Shown piece after piece: positions 1 to 7,953 of a stretch of DNA of 64,000 bases. The DNA comes from Marinobacterium zhoushanense (GTDB lineage: Bacteria > Pseudomonadota > Gammaproteobacteria > Pseudomonadales > Balneatricaceae). The stretch's first letter is position 1. Each line of letters opens with the position of its first letter. The DNA lies in the NCBI RefSeq assembly GCF_014641945.1, contig NZ_BMIJ01000007.1:124001-188000 (forward strand), given 5' to 3'. A program made the translations under genes and the position numbers. Below the pieces are notes generated by a model. That model made no database searches. It had not been told where the DNA came from and saw only the letters and a program-made list of their open reading frames with translations.

Positions 1-1446
1 ATAGCGTTCGAGCAACGATGGCAGGCGCTCGCTTGCGGAATAGCCGATGCGGAAACTTTGGCCGATGCTGGGCTTGAAGATAGCGGCGTTACGGTAGGAG
101 AACGCGTCGCTACCTTCGCTGCTGTGCTCGTGCATCAGGCCGGAGATCAGTTGCCAGCGTGGGCTCAGGTTGAGGCTCAGGGTACCAAAGGCACGGGTCC
201 GCTCCTCATCCACCTTGCCCTGTTGCAGCAGGATTTCGCTATCCGCCGACAGGTAGCGGTACCCCATCCCCGCGACCAGATCGGCTAAGCCGAAGCGGTC
301 GGTTAGCTGCAGTTCCAGATCCGTGGTTTCAGTGCTGCCCTCCTGCTCAATCATGTGGTAGCCGTTGGTATCGATCAATGCCTGGATATAGTCAGGTACT
401 TCGTCGGCAGGTATGGGCGCGGCAAAGAAGGGCAGCCAGACCGGGGATCCTGATGGCACGCCGAGTTCGGTCAGTATCTCTGCAACCGATGCCCGAGGCG
501 TGCTGAGCTCAAGCCTGTTGTGGTAGCCGCTCAGCTGAAGCGTACCGTGATCGGAATACAGGTGGTTGAACTTGATACTCTGAAAGCTGCTGTCGTGGTC
601 CCGCTCGGCAACATGGGGTGACTCGATATCCAGCGCGCCGGTGGTTTTCCGGCCCCGGTCGATACCGAACTGGAACCAGAAGCTGTTGGTCAGGTCGGGG
701 GTCCAGGTGGAGCTGATGTTCAGGTAATCACGGGACAGATCGTCCTGCCATTTGCCATCGCTGCCATCGGCCGCAAACCAGTCGCCGGTGTAAAACGTAC
801 TGTAATGATCGTTGCCGTCGTTCTGCTCGTGGTTGGCGCTGATCCGGTAGCTGAAAACGCTGTTGCTATCGGCATAGCTGAGATGCGCATTCTTCGTGTC
901 CTGGCTGCCGAACACTGTGCTCAGATCTATGCCGCTGCTGGTGGTCGGTTCCCGAGTGATGATATTGATGGAGCCGAGAAAGGCGTTGGAGCCCTGGGTC
1001 GGAACGTTGGAGCCCCGCACCACCTCGATACGTTCGACATCCTCCAGATGAATGCCCAGAGATTCCCAAACCACGGTGGAGAGCAGCGGAATATATACCG
1101 AGCGTCCATCGACCATCACCTCCAGGTTGTTCGGGAAATCGTCGGACGCGCCGTGATAGGTTGAACCGTAGGTGTTGGCATTGACCAGGTAAGTCTGGAA
1201 ACCGGGCACCAGACGCATCAGATCGGGGATGGTCTGCAGCCCTGACGCATCGATCATCTGGCGATCGATCACCGTGAGTGACGCCGGCGACTCCGAAATC
1301 TTTTGCGGCAGACGGGTCGCGGAGGTCACCTCTGGGATATCGATGAAAAAGTCGGTTTCGCTCAGCAACTCCTCAGCGGCGAAAGCGGAGCTGGGCGAAG
1401 TCAGCAAGAGGGATAGGACCAGTAAATGCAGATCTTTTCTATTCAT
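1..1446 (-). CDS. TonB-dependent outer-membrane receptor, 3' part missing
   Basis: Outer-membrane active-transport receptor; the gene starts with ATG at 1446 and runs off the left edge after 482 codons with no stop. A Sec signal peptide occupies residues 1 to about 23 (ends SAFA|AEE). The plug domain follows: SPASLTVIDRQMI, the DGRSVY motif and the RIEVVRGSNVPTQGSNAFLG block typical of TonB plugs. The rest reads as alternating aromatic/polar beta-strands of a barrel. The substrate is unknown; no metal- or cobalamin-specific signature is visible and I see no Fur-like site upstream. A 30-codon reading frame lies 22 bases upstream on the same strand, and a membrane-bound diguanylate cyclase is divergent. 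Confidence 0.9.
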   Translation of the reverse strand, partial: MNRKDLHLLVLSLLLTSPSSAFAAEELLSETDFFIDIPEVTSATRLPQKISESPASLTVIDRQMIDASGLQTIPDLMRLVPGFQTYLVNANTYGSTYHGASDDFPNNLEVMVDGRSVYIPLLSTVVWESLGIHLEDVERIEVVRGSNVPTQGSNAFLGSINIITREPTTSSGIDLSTVFGSQDTKNAHLSYADSNSVFSYRISANHEQNDGNDHYSTFYTGDWFAADGSDGKWQDDLSRDYLNISSTWTPDLTNSFWFQFGIDRGRKTTGALDIESPHVAERDHDSSFQSIKFNHLYSDHGTLQLSGYHNRLELSTPRASVAEILTELGVPSGSPVWLPFFAAPIPADEVPDYIQALIDTNGYHMIEQEGSTETTDLELQLTDRFGLADLVAGMGYRYLSADSEILLQQGKVDEERTRAFGTLSLNLSPRWQLISGLMHEHSSEGSDAFSYRNAAIFKPSIGQSFRIGYSASERLPSLLERY

Positions 1447-1468
1447 TGCTCGGTTGGGCCAGTGTTTA

Positions 1469-1561
1469 CTATTTGATCTTCAGTCCGATGTAGACGACTA
1501 CAGCGCCCATCAGTATGGCTTCAAAGATGAAACCGTTATGTTGCCAGATCCATTCGAACAT
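1469..1561 (-). CDS. possible 30-residue single-span membrane peptide
   Basis: Short reading frame starting with ATG at 1561 and stopping (TAG) 22 bases before the receptor gene on the same strand. It encodes an aromatic, polar N-terminus (MFEWIWQHNG), a hydrophobic stretch of about 15 residues (FIFEAILMGAVVVYIG) and a basic end (LKIK), the layout of a bacterial small membrane protein. A purine-rich GAAGAGGG lies right against the ATG, closer than ideal for a ribosome binding site. A -10-like TATACT sits upstream. I do not recognise a family; it may be a leader peptide for the receptor or chance coding. Confidence 0.35.
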   Translation of the reverse strand: MFEWIWQHNGFIFEAILMGAVVVYIGLKIK

Positions 1562-1904
1562 CCCTCTTCACTGCCTAATCCGACCAATTTTCATGAAGGG
1601 TACAGTATAGCGAATTGGCTCTTCTTTCACGTTTTTATCGGCAGTGGAGGAGCTGGCGTTAGGGGGGGCGGGGCACTTACCTCTGCATTGCATCCACACT
1701 TACGGCGAGCTGCCGCTTCTGCGATCAATTTCGATCGTATAGACTGACTCCAGAGCTGGGGCATTCTGAGGGTAGTGCTCTCAACCTGCCGCAGCCAGCT
1801 TGTGGGGCGAGTACTGATCACCTGACGCCTCCACCTCAATCTGCTGCGAAACAGGATCCTTGGCAGCACCTGATGTATGGATACTGGAACAGAGTCTTCC
1901 GGTT
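1562..1904. other. divergent intergenic region, no gene seen
   Basis: This stretch separates the receptor/small-peptide unit on the minus strand from the GGDEF gene on the plus strand, so it should hold both promoters. I see a TATACT hexamer on the minus strand near 1605 but no convincing -35 partner, no Fur-like palindrome, no repeat and no RNA gene. Frames here have no coding character. Confidence 0.5.
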
Positions 1905-3692
1905 ATGATCGATAGGGTTTTGCAGACGGCCATAGGCCGCTTAGCACATCTTGGCAGCCGTCACCTAAGGCTGATTCTGGCCTTGTTGTTGATGTTGGGC
2001 TCGCCGCATCTGTTGGCCGATGGTTCTTCATCGCTTTCCATCGATCAGATACAGGGACGCGTCGACCTGCGCCCCTATCTGGTGTTACTGGAAGATCCAG
2101 CCGGGGAAATCGAATTCGACCGGGTGCGCGAACTGGATAGCCGGGGCGAGCTCACCAGCCTGGGCGACGCGTCACCCAACTTCGGCTTTACCGATTCTGC
2201 CTGGTGGGTGCGCCTGACCCTGTACAACGACGGTGACACGGCACGGCGCATGGTCATTCGTCAGGATTATCCATTGATCGATCATCTGGAGTTCTGGGCG
2301 TCGACCCCGGCGGGATGGGAGAAGATCTCTACCGGAGACCGACTGCCGTTTTCCAGCCGTCCACTGGATAACCGCCAGTTTTTGTTCCCCATCGAGCTGC
2401 CCGCGCACAGCGAAAGCCGTTACTACCTCCGCTTTCAAACCGAGGGCTCGCTGAATATCGGGCTCTATGCTCACACCCCGGAAGATCTGGTCAGCATGAC
2501 CGCCGAAGAGTACCTGGCACTGGGTATCTACTACGGCGGCTTTATCGTCTTGATGGTCTACAACCTGATCATGTTCATGACGCTCAGGGAGAAAGCGTTT
2601 GCCTACTACACCCTGTACGTACTCAGTTATGGCTTGTACATGTCGGTGCACAACGGGCTGAGCTTCGAGTATCTATGGCCGAACAATCCATGGCTGGCCA
2701 ATCAGAGCCTGATCGTACTGCTGGCACTGTCGCTGTTCGGTGCACTCCGATTTACCCGGGAGATTCTGTCCACCCCGTCGCTATGTCCGCGCGCCGACAA
2801 AGTGGCTTATTTTACCGAGTGGCTGGTGCTGGCATCTCTGCTGATCAGTCCGCTACTGTCCTATAAAACCCTGATCATACCGATGGCGGCGCTGACATCC
2901 CTGGTCTGTCTGGAGATGCTGGTGCTTGGCGTGCTGACGCTGTTTCTGGGGTCCAGGCCGGCGCGCTACTACTGTGCCGCCTTCGGCGCACTGCTCGGTG
3001 GCGTATTCGCTTACATGTTGAAAACCTTCGGGCTATTGCCGCATAACGCCCTGACGCAGAATGCCTTTCAGGTCGGCTCGCTGATCGAGATGGTGCTGTT
3101 GAGCCTGGCCATCGGCAGTCGACTCAACGAGATCAAGCAGCAGAACAACCTGGATGCACTCACCCGTGTGCACAACCGGCGCTACTTTAATGAGCAGATC
3201 GACATCGAGTTCCAGAAAACCGTGCGGCGCAACCTGCCTCTTTCACTGCTGGTGCTGGATATCGATCATTTCAAGCGTTTCAACGATACCTATGGTCATG
3301 CACGTGGCGACCAGGTGCTGAGAGTTGTCGCCCAGATCCTGTCGCGTAGCGTACGTAAGCCCGGCACCGTCTACCGCTACGGGGGGGAGGAGTTCGCCGT
3401 GGTGTTGCCGGGCACCGATGAAACCGATATCGCGGCGGTAGCGGAGCGCATTCGCAGCCGGGTCGAGTCGGAAACGGCCGAAGCGGACCGGATCACGGTC
3501 AGCGTGGGTGCTGCAACACAGAGGGCTGAACGCTTTCGCAATCCGCAGACCTTCTTCGATGCCGCTGACACTGCGCTCTATCTGGCCAAGGAGCAGGGAC
3601 GCAACCGGGTTGTGCAGCATGACCACCTGGCGAGCGAGCAGGCGGTCATGGCCCTGGATAGCCGATCATCCGGGCAGACGAACATGGGGTAA
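1905..3692 (+). CDS. 7TMR-DISM sensor with GGDEF diguanylate cyclase domain
   Basis: Predicted inner-membrane receptor making cyclic-di-GMP. Signal peptide (LRLILALLLMLGSPHLLA), then a periplasmic 7TMR-DISMED2-type sensor domain (about residues 35-180), seven hydrophobic segments of a 7TMR-DISM module (about 185-400) and a C-terminal GGDEF domain (about 415-570). The active-site motif is intact (RYGGEEFAVVLPG) and the substrate motif DALTRVHNRRYFNEQ is present. The inhibitory RxxD site expected just before it is absent (RKPG there), so product feedback may be lost. I chose the ATG at 1905; a TTG at 1860 would add 15 residues. The ligand is unknown. The divergent TonB receptor and this sensor may respond to related compounds. 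Confidence 0.88.
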   Translation: MIDRVLQTAIGRLAHLGSRHLRLILALLLMLGSPHLLADGSSSLSIDQIQGRVDLRPYLVLLEDPAGEIEFDRVRELDSRGELTSLGDASPNFGFTDSAWWVRLTLYNDGDTARRMVIRQDYPLIDHLEFWASTPAGWEKISTGDRLPFSSRPLDNRQFLFPIELPAHSESRYYLRFQTEGSLNIGLYAHTPEDLVSMTAEEYLALGIYYGGFIVLMVYNLIMFMTLREKAFAYYTLYVLSYGLYMSVHNGLSFEYLWPNNPWLANQSLIVLLALSLFGALRFTREILSTPSLCPRADKVAYFTEWLVLASLLISPLLSYKTLIIPMAALTSLVCLEMLVLGVLTLFLGSRPARYYCAAFGALLGGVFAYMLKTFGLLPHNALTQNAFQVGSLIEMVLLSLAIGSRLNEIKQQNNLDALTRVHNRRYFNEQIDIEFQKTVRRNLPLSLLVLDIDHFKRFNDTYGHARGDQVLRVVAQILSRSVRKPGTVYRYGGEEFAVVLPGTDETDIAAVAERIRSRVESETAEADRITVSVGAATQRAERFRNPQTFFDAADTALYLAKEQGRNRVVQHDHLASEQAVMALDSRSSGQTNMG

Positions 3693-3758
3693 ACCGCAGG
3701 TGGTCAAGTTCGTCCAATCGCCCCGGATTGGATTGGGCAATCACTGAGTCAGATCAAT

Positions 3759-3786
3759 TTGCGTGCGCAGAACACGCTGTTATATT
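3759..3786 (+). promoter_or_regulatory. putative sigma-70 promoter
   Basis: TTGCGT (-35) and TATATT (-10) with 16 bases between, 38 bases ahead of the ATG of the 106-residue protein. Only the -10 is strong. Confidence 0.45.
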
Positions 3787-3823
3787 TTGTCTCCTACATA
3801 TAACAATAACGGAACGAGACACC

Positions 3824-4144
3824 ATGCGCCTGATTAAGGATCTTGTTGACAGCCGTATCGTGTTCTACTGGATCGATGAGTCGGACAAGCGGCTCAGCCC
3901 CGATCACGCCACCTTCCATCAAGCCCAAGAGTGGTGGAAAAGCTATATGTTTGCCCGATACGAGGGCGATGAGCGACGTAAGTCGGTGATCGACCGACGC
4001 AGCGATGCCGACAAGCGTCGACGCATGGAAGCGGAAAACAAGCTGTCATCGATCAGCCCCTATGGTCGCCGGCAGACCGATGTCCCGGTCGAAGTCGACC
4101 TCGACCTGGTGGCGGAGAAGCTTGAACTGCTCAAGTCGTTCTGA
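3824..4144 (+). CDS. hypothetical protein, 106 residues, highly charged
   Basis: Unrecognised small cytoplasmic protein, probably real: it has its own promoter-like sequence and an ATG preceded by GGAACGAGA. The N-terminal half is mixed alpha/beta with aromatic residues (FYWIDESDKRLS, QEWWKSYMFARY). The middle is a basic run rich in DRR/KRR (RRKSVIDRRSDADKRRRMEA), and the end is acidic (VPVEVDLDLVAEKLELL). There is no signal peptide, membrane span, cysteine pair or enzyme motif. The basic segment could bind nucleic acid, but that is speculation. Upstream frame extension to 3728 is possible but lacks a good start. Confidence 0.6.
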   Translation: MRLIKDLVDSRIVFYWIDESDKRLSPDHATFHQAQEWWKSYMFARYEGDERRKSVIDRRSDADKRRRMEAENKLSSISPYGRRQTDVPVEVDLDLVAEKLELLKSF

Positions 4145-4219
4145 CCTGGTCCCGGTCGCACCCGCAAATGGACGCTGTCGGCAGTGCCTGCTGTGGGGCA
4201 TCTGCTGTGGGGCCAGTCA

Positions 4220-4897
4220 CTAATCGGCTTTGATAATGAGAGCAGACCCGCTCAGGTGTTCGGGTGGTAGCTTGTGCCGGGCATTGTTGATGTTCGGGTC
4301 CGATTCAAACACCTCCAGATTGGTCGGCAGCATCGGCTGCAGCAGGTCGATCAGTTCACTTCCCTCTATAGCCGGGTCCAACCAGCGTTTAAGTGCATCC
4401 GCAGGCAGCATCACCGGCTGGCGGTTGTGGATGGCGTGGAACGCCGGCACCGCATCGGTAGTAATGATCGCGCAGCTGTAAAAGGCTTCCGCGCCCTGCC
4501 CCCAATGATCCCAGATGCCGGCAAAGGCGAACGCCGCACCTGCCGGACGGATATCGTAGGGTACCTTGTGTCCGTCCTGGGTTGTCCATTCGATGAAAGA
4601 ACTCGCCACCACGATGCAGCGCTGATGTTTAAACGGGCCGCGGAAGGCGCGGCTGGTGGCCAGCGTTTCGGCCCGGGCGTTAAACATGGAGTACTGCGTA
4701 CCCGGTTCCTTGACCCAACTGGGCGTCAACCACCAGCGCATATGGCGCAGGCGCGCGACGTCATCCTCGACCAGAATTACCTGGATATCCTCACTAGGGG
4801 CGATGTTGTACTGCGTATGCAGATGGCTGGTGATGCCCAGCGAATCGAGCAAGCCCTGCGTCATCGGGTCATCGATGACGTTGAAGCGTCCGCACAT
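4220..4897 (-). CDS. yedK: SOS response-associated peptidase family protein (SRAP, YedK/HMCES)
   Basis: 225-residue SRAP protein, which forms a DNA-protein crosslink with abasic sites in single-stranded DNA. The catalytic Cys2 is directly after the initiator Met (MCGRFNV). The conserved NARAET segment, the SSFIEW loop carrying the supporting glutamate and the HNRQPVML motif with the catalytic histidine are all visible, in the usual order and length. It stands alone between a 106-residue unknown and tRNA-Leu. I do not see a clear LexA box upstream. Confidence 0.93.
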   Translation of the reverse strand: MCGRFNVIDDPMTQGLLDSLGITSHLHTQYNIAPSEDIQVILVEDDVARLRHMRWWLTPSWVKEPGTQYSMFNARAETLATSRAFRGPFKHQRCIVVASSFIEWTTQDGHKVPYDIRPAGAAFAFAGIWDHWGQGAEAFYSCAIITTDAVPAFHAIHNRQPVMLPADALKRWLDPAIEGSELIDLLQPMLPTNLEVFESDPNINNARHKLPPEHLSGSALIIKAD

Positions 4898-5062
4898 GGC
4901 TGACCTCTGTTGGTGTTCTATTCAGAGCGTAGCGGAAGGATTGGATAGCGCCAAAAGGGACCAATGAGGGCCGGCTTCAGCAGCGTGGACAGTAGTTGGG
5001 CTTTTGGGGCGGTAGGGGGATCGGAAAAATCTTCGATCACAAGCTAACTGCGTGTATATGAA

Positions 5063-5149
5063 TGGTGCCGGTGGTCGGACTCGAACCGACACGCCCGTTA
5101 AGGCGGGGGATTTTGAATCCCCTGTGTATACCAATTTCACCACACCGGC
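5063..5149 (-). tRNA. tRNA-Leu (anticodon CAA)
   Basis: 87 bases with encoded CCA. The acceptor stem GCCGGTG pairs with CACCGGC, the anticodon stem GGGGA/TCCCC encloses loop TTCAAAA (CAA, reads UUG), and there is a long variable arm as expected for a class II leucine tRNA. The T-loop is GGTTCGAGTCC. Confidence 0.97.
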
Positions 5150-5197
5150 ACAGTGTTATTGACGTTTTGATACACGCCAAAGGTGAAGCAGGCCGCC

Positions 5198-5225
5198 ATT
5201 ATAAGCGGTTGTTTCGCCTCGTCAA
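5198..5225 (-). promoter_or_regulatory. promoter of tRNA-Leu
   Basis: TTGACG, 16 bases, perfect TATAAT on the minus strand, followed by a GC-rich discriminator (GGCGGCC) typical of stringently controlled stable-RNA promoters, about 50 bases before the tRNA. Confidence 0.85.
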
Positions 5226-5293
5226 TCAGGACTGCGAAAAAGCTGATTATCTGGTAAACTTCGCGCCCCTTTAAAACGATATTCCCCCGCGCA

Positions 5294-6337
5294 ATGCAAG
5301 TTAAAGACTTCTACTTCGAACTGCCCGATGAGCTGATCGCGCGTTACCCGCTGGAGCAGCGTAGCGCCAGCCGTCTACTCTGTGTCGACGGCAACTCCGG
5401 TGAGCTCCGGCACCGGGTGTTCAGCGATATCCTCGACCTGCTCGAACCCGGCGACCTGCTGGTGTTCAACGATACCCGGGTGATACCGGCACGACTCTTT
5501 GGACAGAAGGAGAGCGGCGGCAAGATCGAGCTGCTGATCGAACGGGTTACCGGCGAACATGAGGCGCTGGCCCACGTGCGCTCCAGTCGCTCGCCCAAGC
5601 CGGGTGCTCGGCTGCTGCTCGAGGGCGGGCTGCAGGCGGTGGTAACCGGACGCCGGGAAAACCTGTTCGAGCTGCACTTCGAGATCGACGGGCATCTGGT
5701 CGAGGCGCTGGAGCAGCATGGTCATATGCCGCTGCCGCCCTATATGAAGCGTGAGGACCAGTCCTCCGACCGGGAGCGTTACCAGACGGTGTACAACCGC
5801 AAACCGGGCGCGGTGGCAGCGCCGACGGCGGGGTTGCATTTCGATCAGCCGCTGCTGGAAGAGTTGGCGGCCAAAGGGGTGGAAACAGCCTTTGTTACCC
5901 TGCATGTGGGCGCCGGCACCTTCCAGCCGGTCAAGGTGGAACGGATCCAGGATCACCATATGCATGCCGAGTATATCGAGGTGCCGGAGGCGGTCTGCGA
6001 CGCGGTAAAGGCGACCCGTGCCCGCGGTAACCGCGTGGTGGCGGTGGGCACCACCAGCGTGCGCTGCCTGGAGAGCGCCAGCCGTCACGGTGAGATCGCG
6101 CCGATGTACGGCGATACCGATATCTTCATCTATCCCGGCTACCGGTTCCGCAGCGTCGATGCGCTGATCACCAACTTCCATCTGCCGGAGTCGACGCTGC
6201 TGATGCTGGTCAGCGCCTTCGCCGGTTACGACCATATGATGAATGCTTACCGGGAGGCGGTGGCCGAGCGCTACCGCTTCTTCAGTTACGGCGATGCCAT
6301 GTTCCTGACTCGTCGTGATGCGCAGGAGAACCAATGA
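5294..6337 (+). CDS. queA: tRNA preQ1(34) S-adenosylmethionine ribosyltransferase-isomerase
   Basis: QueA transfers and isomerises the ribose of S-adenosylmethionine onto preQ1 at tRNA position 34, forming epoxyqueuosine. 347 residues, the normal family length. It starts with the typical MQVKDFYFELPDELIARYP, and GAVAAPTAGLHF and GAGTFQPVK are the conserved central motifs. Its stop codon overlaps the ATG of tgt (ATGA), so the two queuosine genes are translationally coupled; yajC, secD and secF follow on the same strand, a common proteobacterial arrangement. Confidence 0.97.
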   Translation: MQVKDFYFELPDELIARYPLEQRSASRLLCVDGNSGELRHRVFSDILDLLEPGDLLVFNDTRVIPARLFGQKESGGKIELLIERVTGEHEALAHVRSSRSPKPGARLLLEGGLQAVVTGRRENLFELHFEIDGHLVEALEQHGHMPLPPYMKREDQSSDRERYQTVYNRKPGAVAAPTAGLHFDQPLLEELAAKGVETAFVTLHVGAGTFQPVKVERIQDHHMHAEYIEVPEAVCDAVKATRARGNRVVAVGTTSVRCLESASRHGEIAPMYGDTDIFIYPGYRFRSVDALITNFHLPESTLLMLVSAFAGYDHMMNAYREAVAERYRFFSYGDAMFLTRRDAQENQ

Positions 6338-7488
6338 GCGACAACACTACCAACGGCCGCGAATGTTTCATGAACTTTGAGCTGCTCGGCAGCGAGGGCA
6401 AGGCGCGCCGCGGCCGGCTGACATTCCCCCGTGGCGTGGTCGAGACCCCGGCGTTCATGCCGGTGGGTACCTACGGTACGGTGAAGGGGATGCTGCCGCG
6501 CGATATCGAGGGGATCGGTGCGCAGATCATCCTCGGCAACACCTTCCACCTGATGCTGCGCCCGGGCACCGAGATCATCGCCCAGCACGGCGATCTGCAC
6601 GACTTCATGCAGTGGCAGGGACCGATCCTGACCGATTCCGGCGGTTTTCAGGTGTTCAGCCTGGGCAAGATGCGCAAGATCACCGAGGAGGGGGTCTCCT
6701 TCCAGTCGCCGGTGGATGGCAGCAAGGTGTTCCTGAGTCCCGAGGTGTCGATGGAGGTTCAGCGCGCGCTGGGCTCCGATATCGTGATGATCTTCGACGA
6801 GTGCACACCGCATCCGGCCACCGAGGTGGAGGCGGCGCAGTCGATGCGGCTGTCGCTGCGCTGGGCCAAACGCTCTAAGGAGGCGCACGGCGACAGCCCC
6901 TCGGCGCTGTTCGGCATCGTCCAGGGCGGCATGTATGAACACCTGCGTGATGAGTCACTGGAGGGGCTGACCGAGATCGGCTTCGACGGTTATGCCATCG
7001 GCGGGCTGTCCGTGGGTGAGCCGAAAGAGGATATGATGCGTATCCTCGACCATCTGGCGTACAAGATGCCGGAGGATCGGCCACGTTACCTGATGGGTGT
7101 CGGCAAACCGGAAGACCTGGTTGAAGGCGTGCGTCGCGGTGTGGATATGTTCGACTGTGTGATGCCGACGCGTAACGCGCGCAACGCGTTCCTGTTTACC
7201 ACCACCGGCGTGGTCAAGATCCGTAACTCGGCCAACAAAACCGACACCCGTCCGCTGGATGAAACCTGTCAGTGCTATACCTGTCAGCACTTCAGCCGGG
7301 CTTATCTGCATCACCTGGACAAGTGCGGCGAGATCCTCGGCGCACAGCTCAATACCATCCACAATCTGCACTATTACCAGCAGTTGATGGCTGGTTTGCG
7401 CGGTGCACTTGAACAGGGTAAATTGAGCCACTTTGTGGAGGAGTTCTATGCGCTGCGCGGGCAGGAAGTTCCTCCTCTCAAGGGTTGA
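6334..7488 (+). CDS. tgt: queuine tRNA-guanine transglycosylase
   Basis: Tgt swaps guanine-34 for preQ1 in GUN-anticodon tRNAs, the step before QueA. The nucleophile/active-site region TDSGGFQVFSLG, the GGLSVGEP loop and the zinc site CQCYTCQHF...HH are all present. I start at ATG 6334, which overlaps the queA stop and has AGGAG nine bases upstream; the next ATG at 6370 matches the Escherichia coli N-terminus but has no ribosome binding site. If 6334 is right the protein has a 12-residue extension (384 residues). Confidence 0.97.
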   Translation: MSDNTTNGRECFMNFELLGSEGKARRGRLTFPRGVVETPAFMPVGTYGTVKGMLPRDIEGIGAQIILGNTFHLMLRPGTEIIAQHGDLHDFMQWQGPILTDSGGFQVFSLGKMRKITEEGVSFQSPVDGSKVFLSPEVSMEVQRALGSDIVMIFDECTPHPATEVEAAQSMRLSLRWAKRSKEAHGDSPSALFGIVQGGMYEHLRDESLEGLTEIGFDGYAIGGLSVGEPKEDMMRILDHLAYKMPEDRPRYLMGVGKPEDLVEGVRRGVDMFDCVMPTRNARNAFLFTTTGVVKIRNSANKTDTRPLDETCQCYTCQHFSRAYLHHLDKCGEILGAQLNTIHNLHYYQQLMAGLRGALEQGKLSHFVEEFYALRGQEVPPLKG

Positions 7489-7548
7489 AAAACAGATCCT
7501 TAGACCCCACAAACAGATTTCAACGTCAGTTATCAGGAGAACGCTTTA

Positions 7549-7887
7549 ATGAGCTTCCTTATCGCCACCGCACAAGCCGCTGAAGGAGCACCTGCAGCAG
7601 GTCAGATGGACCCGGGGTTTTTTAACATTATCTTCCTGGTGGGTTTCGGCCTGATCTTCTACTTCTTCATGTGGCGTCCTCAGTCCAAGCGTGCCAAGGC
7701 GCATAAGGCGCTGATCGGTGGCCTGGCCAAGGGCGACGAAGTGATCACCGCCGGCGGCATCATCGGTAAGGTGACTCGTCTGAACGACGAGTACGTCGTG
7801 CTGGAAGTGGCCGAAGGTACCGAGATGAAGTTCCAGAAAGCCCACGTCGCGGCGGAACTGCCCAAGGGCACGATCAAGAGTATCTGA
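7549..7887 (+). CDS. yajC: preprotein translocase subunit YajC
   Basis: 112-residue inner-membrane accessory subunit of the SecDF-YajC complex. One hydrophobic span (FNIIFLVGFGLIFYFFMW) is followed by the family motif RPQSKRAKAHKALIGGL and GDEVITAGGIIGKV. A good ribosome binding site (CAGGAG) precedes the ATG. An intrinsic-terminator-like hairpin separates it from secD. Confidence 0.96.
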   Translation: MSFLIATAQAAEGAPAAGQMDPGFFNIIFLVGFGLIFYFFMWRPQSKRAKAHKALIGGLAKGDEVITAGGIIGKVTRLNDEYVVLEVAEGTEMKFQKAHVAAELPKGTIKSI

Positions 7888-7902
7888 TCGAATCCCATCC
7901 CC

Positions 7903-7936
7903 AGCGCCACTGCCCAGTCAGTGGCGCTTTCGTTTT
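7903..7936 (+). terminator. hairpin between yajC and secD, partial terminator
   Basis: AGCGCCACTG / CAGTGGCGCT perfect 10-base-pair stem with a 6-base loop followed by TTCGTTTT. It lies inside the yajC-secD gap, so it probably attenuates readthrough or stabilises the upstream message rather than ending the operon completely. Confidence 0.65.
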
Positions 7937-7953
7937 GCTGAGGACGGAGCCCG

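Noticed and set aside
4189..4213. Two copies of TGCTGTGGGGC with a 14-base period
   Set aside because: Only two imperfectly spaced units in a short gap; no sign of a larger repeat family or function.
4922..5143. 73-codon frame starting MVKLVYTGDSKSP
   Set aside because: It is the translation of tRNA-Leu and its flank, a well-known artefact.
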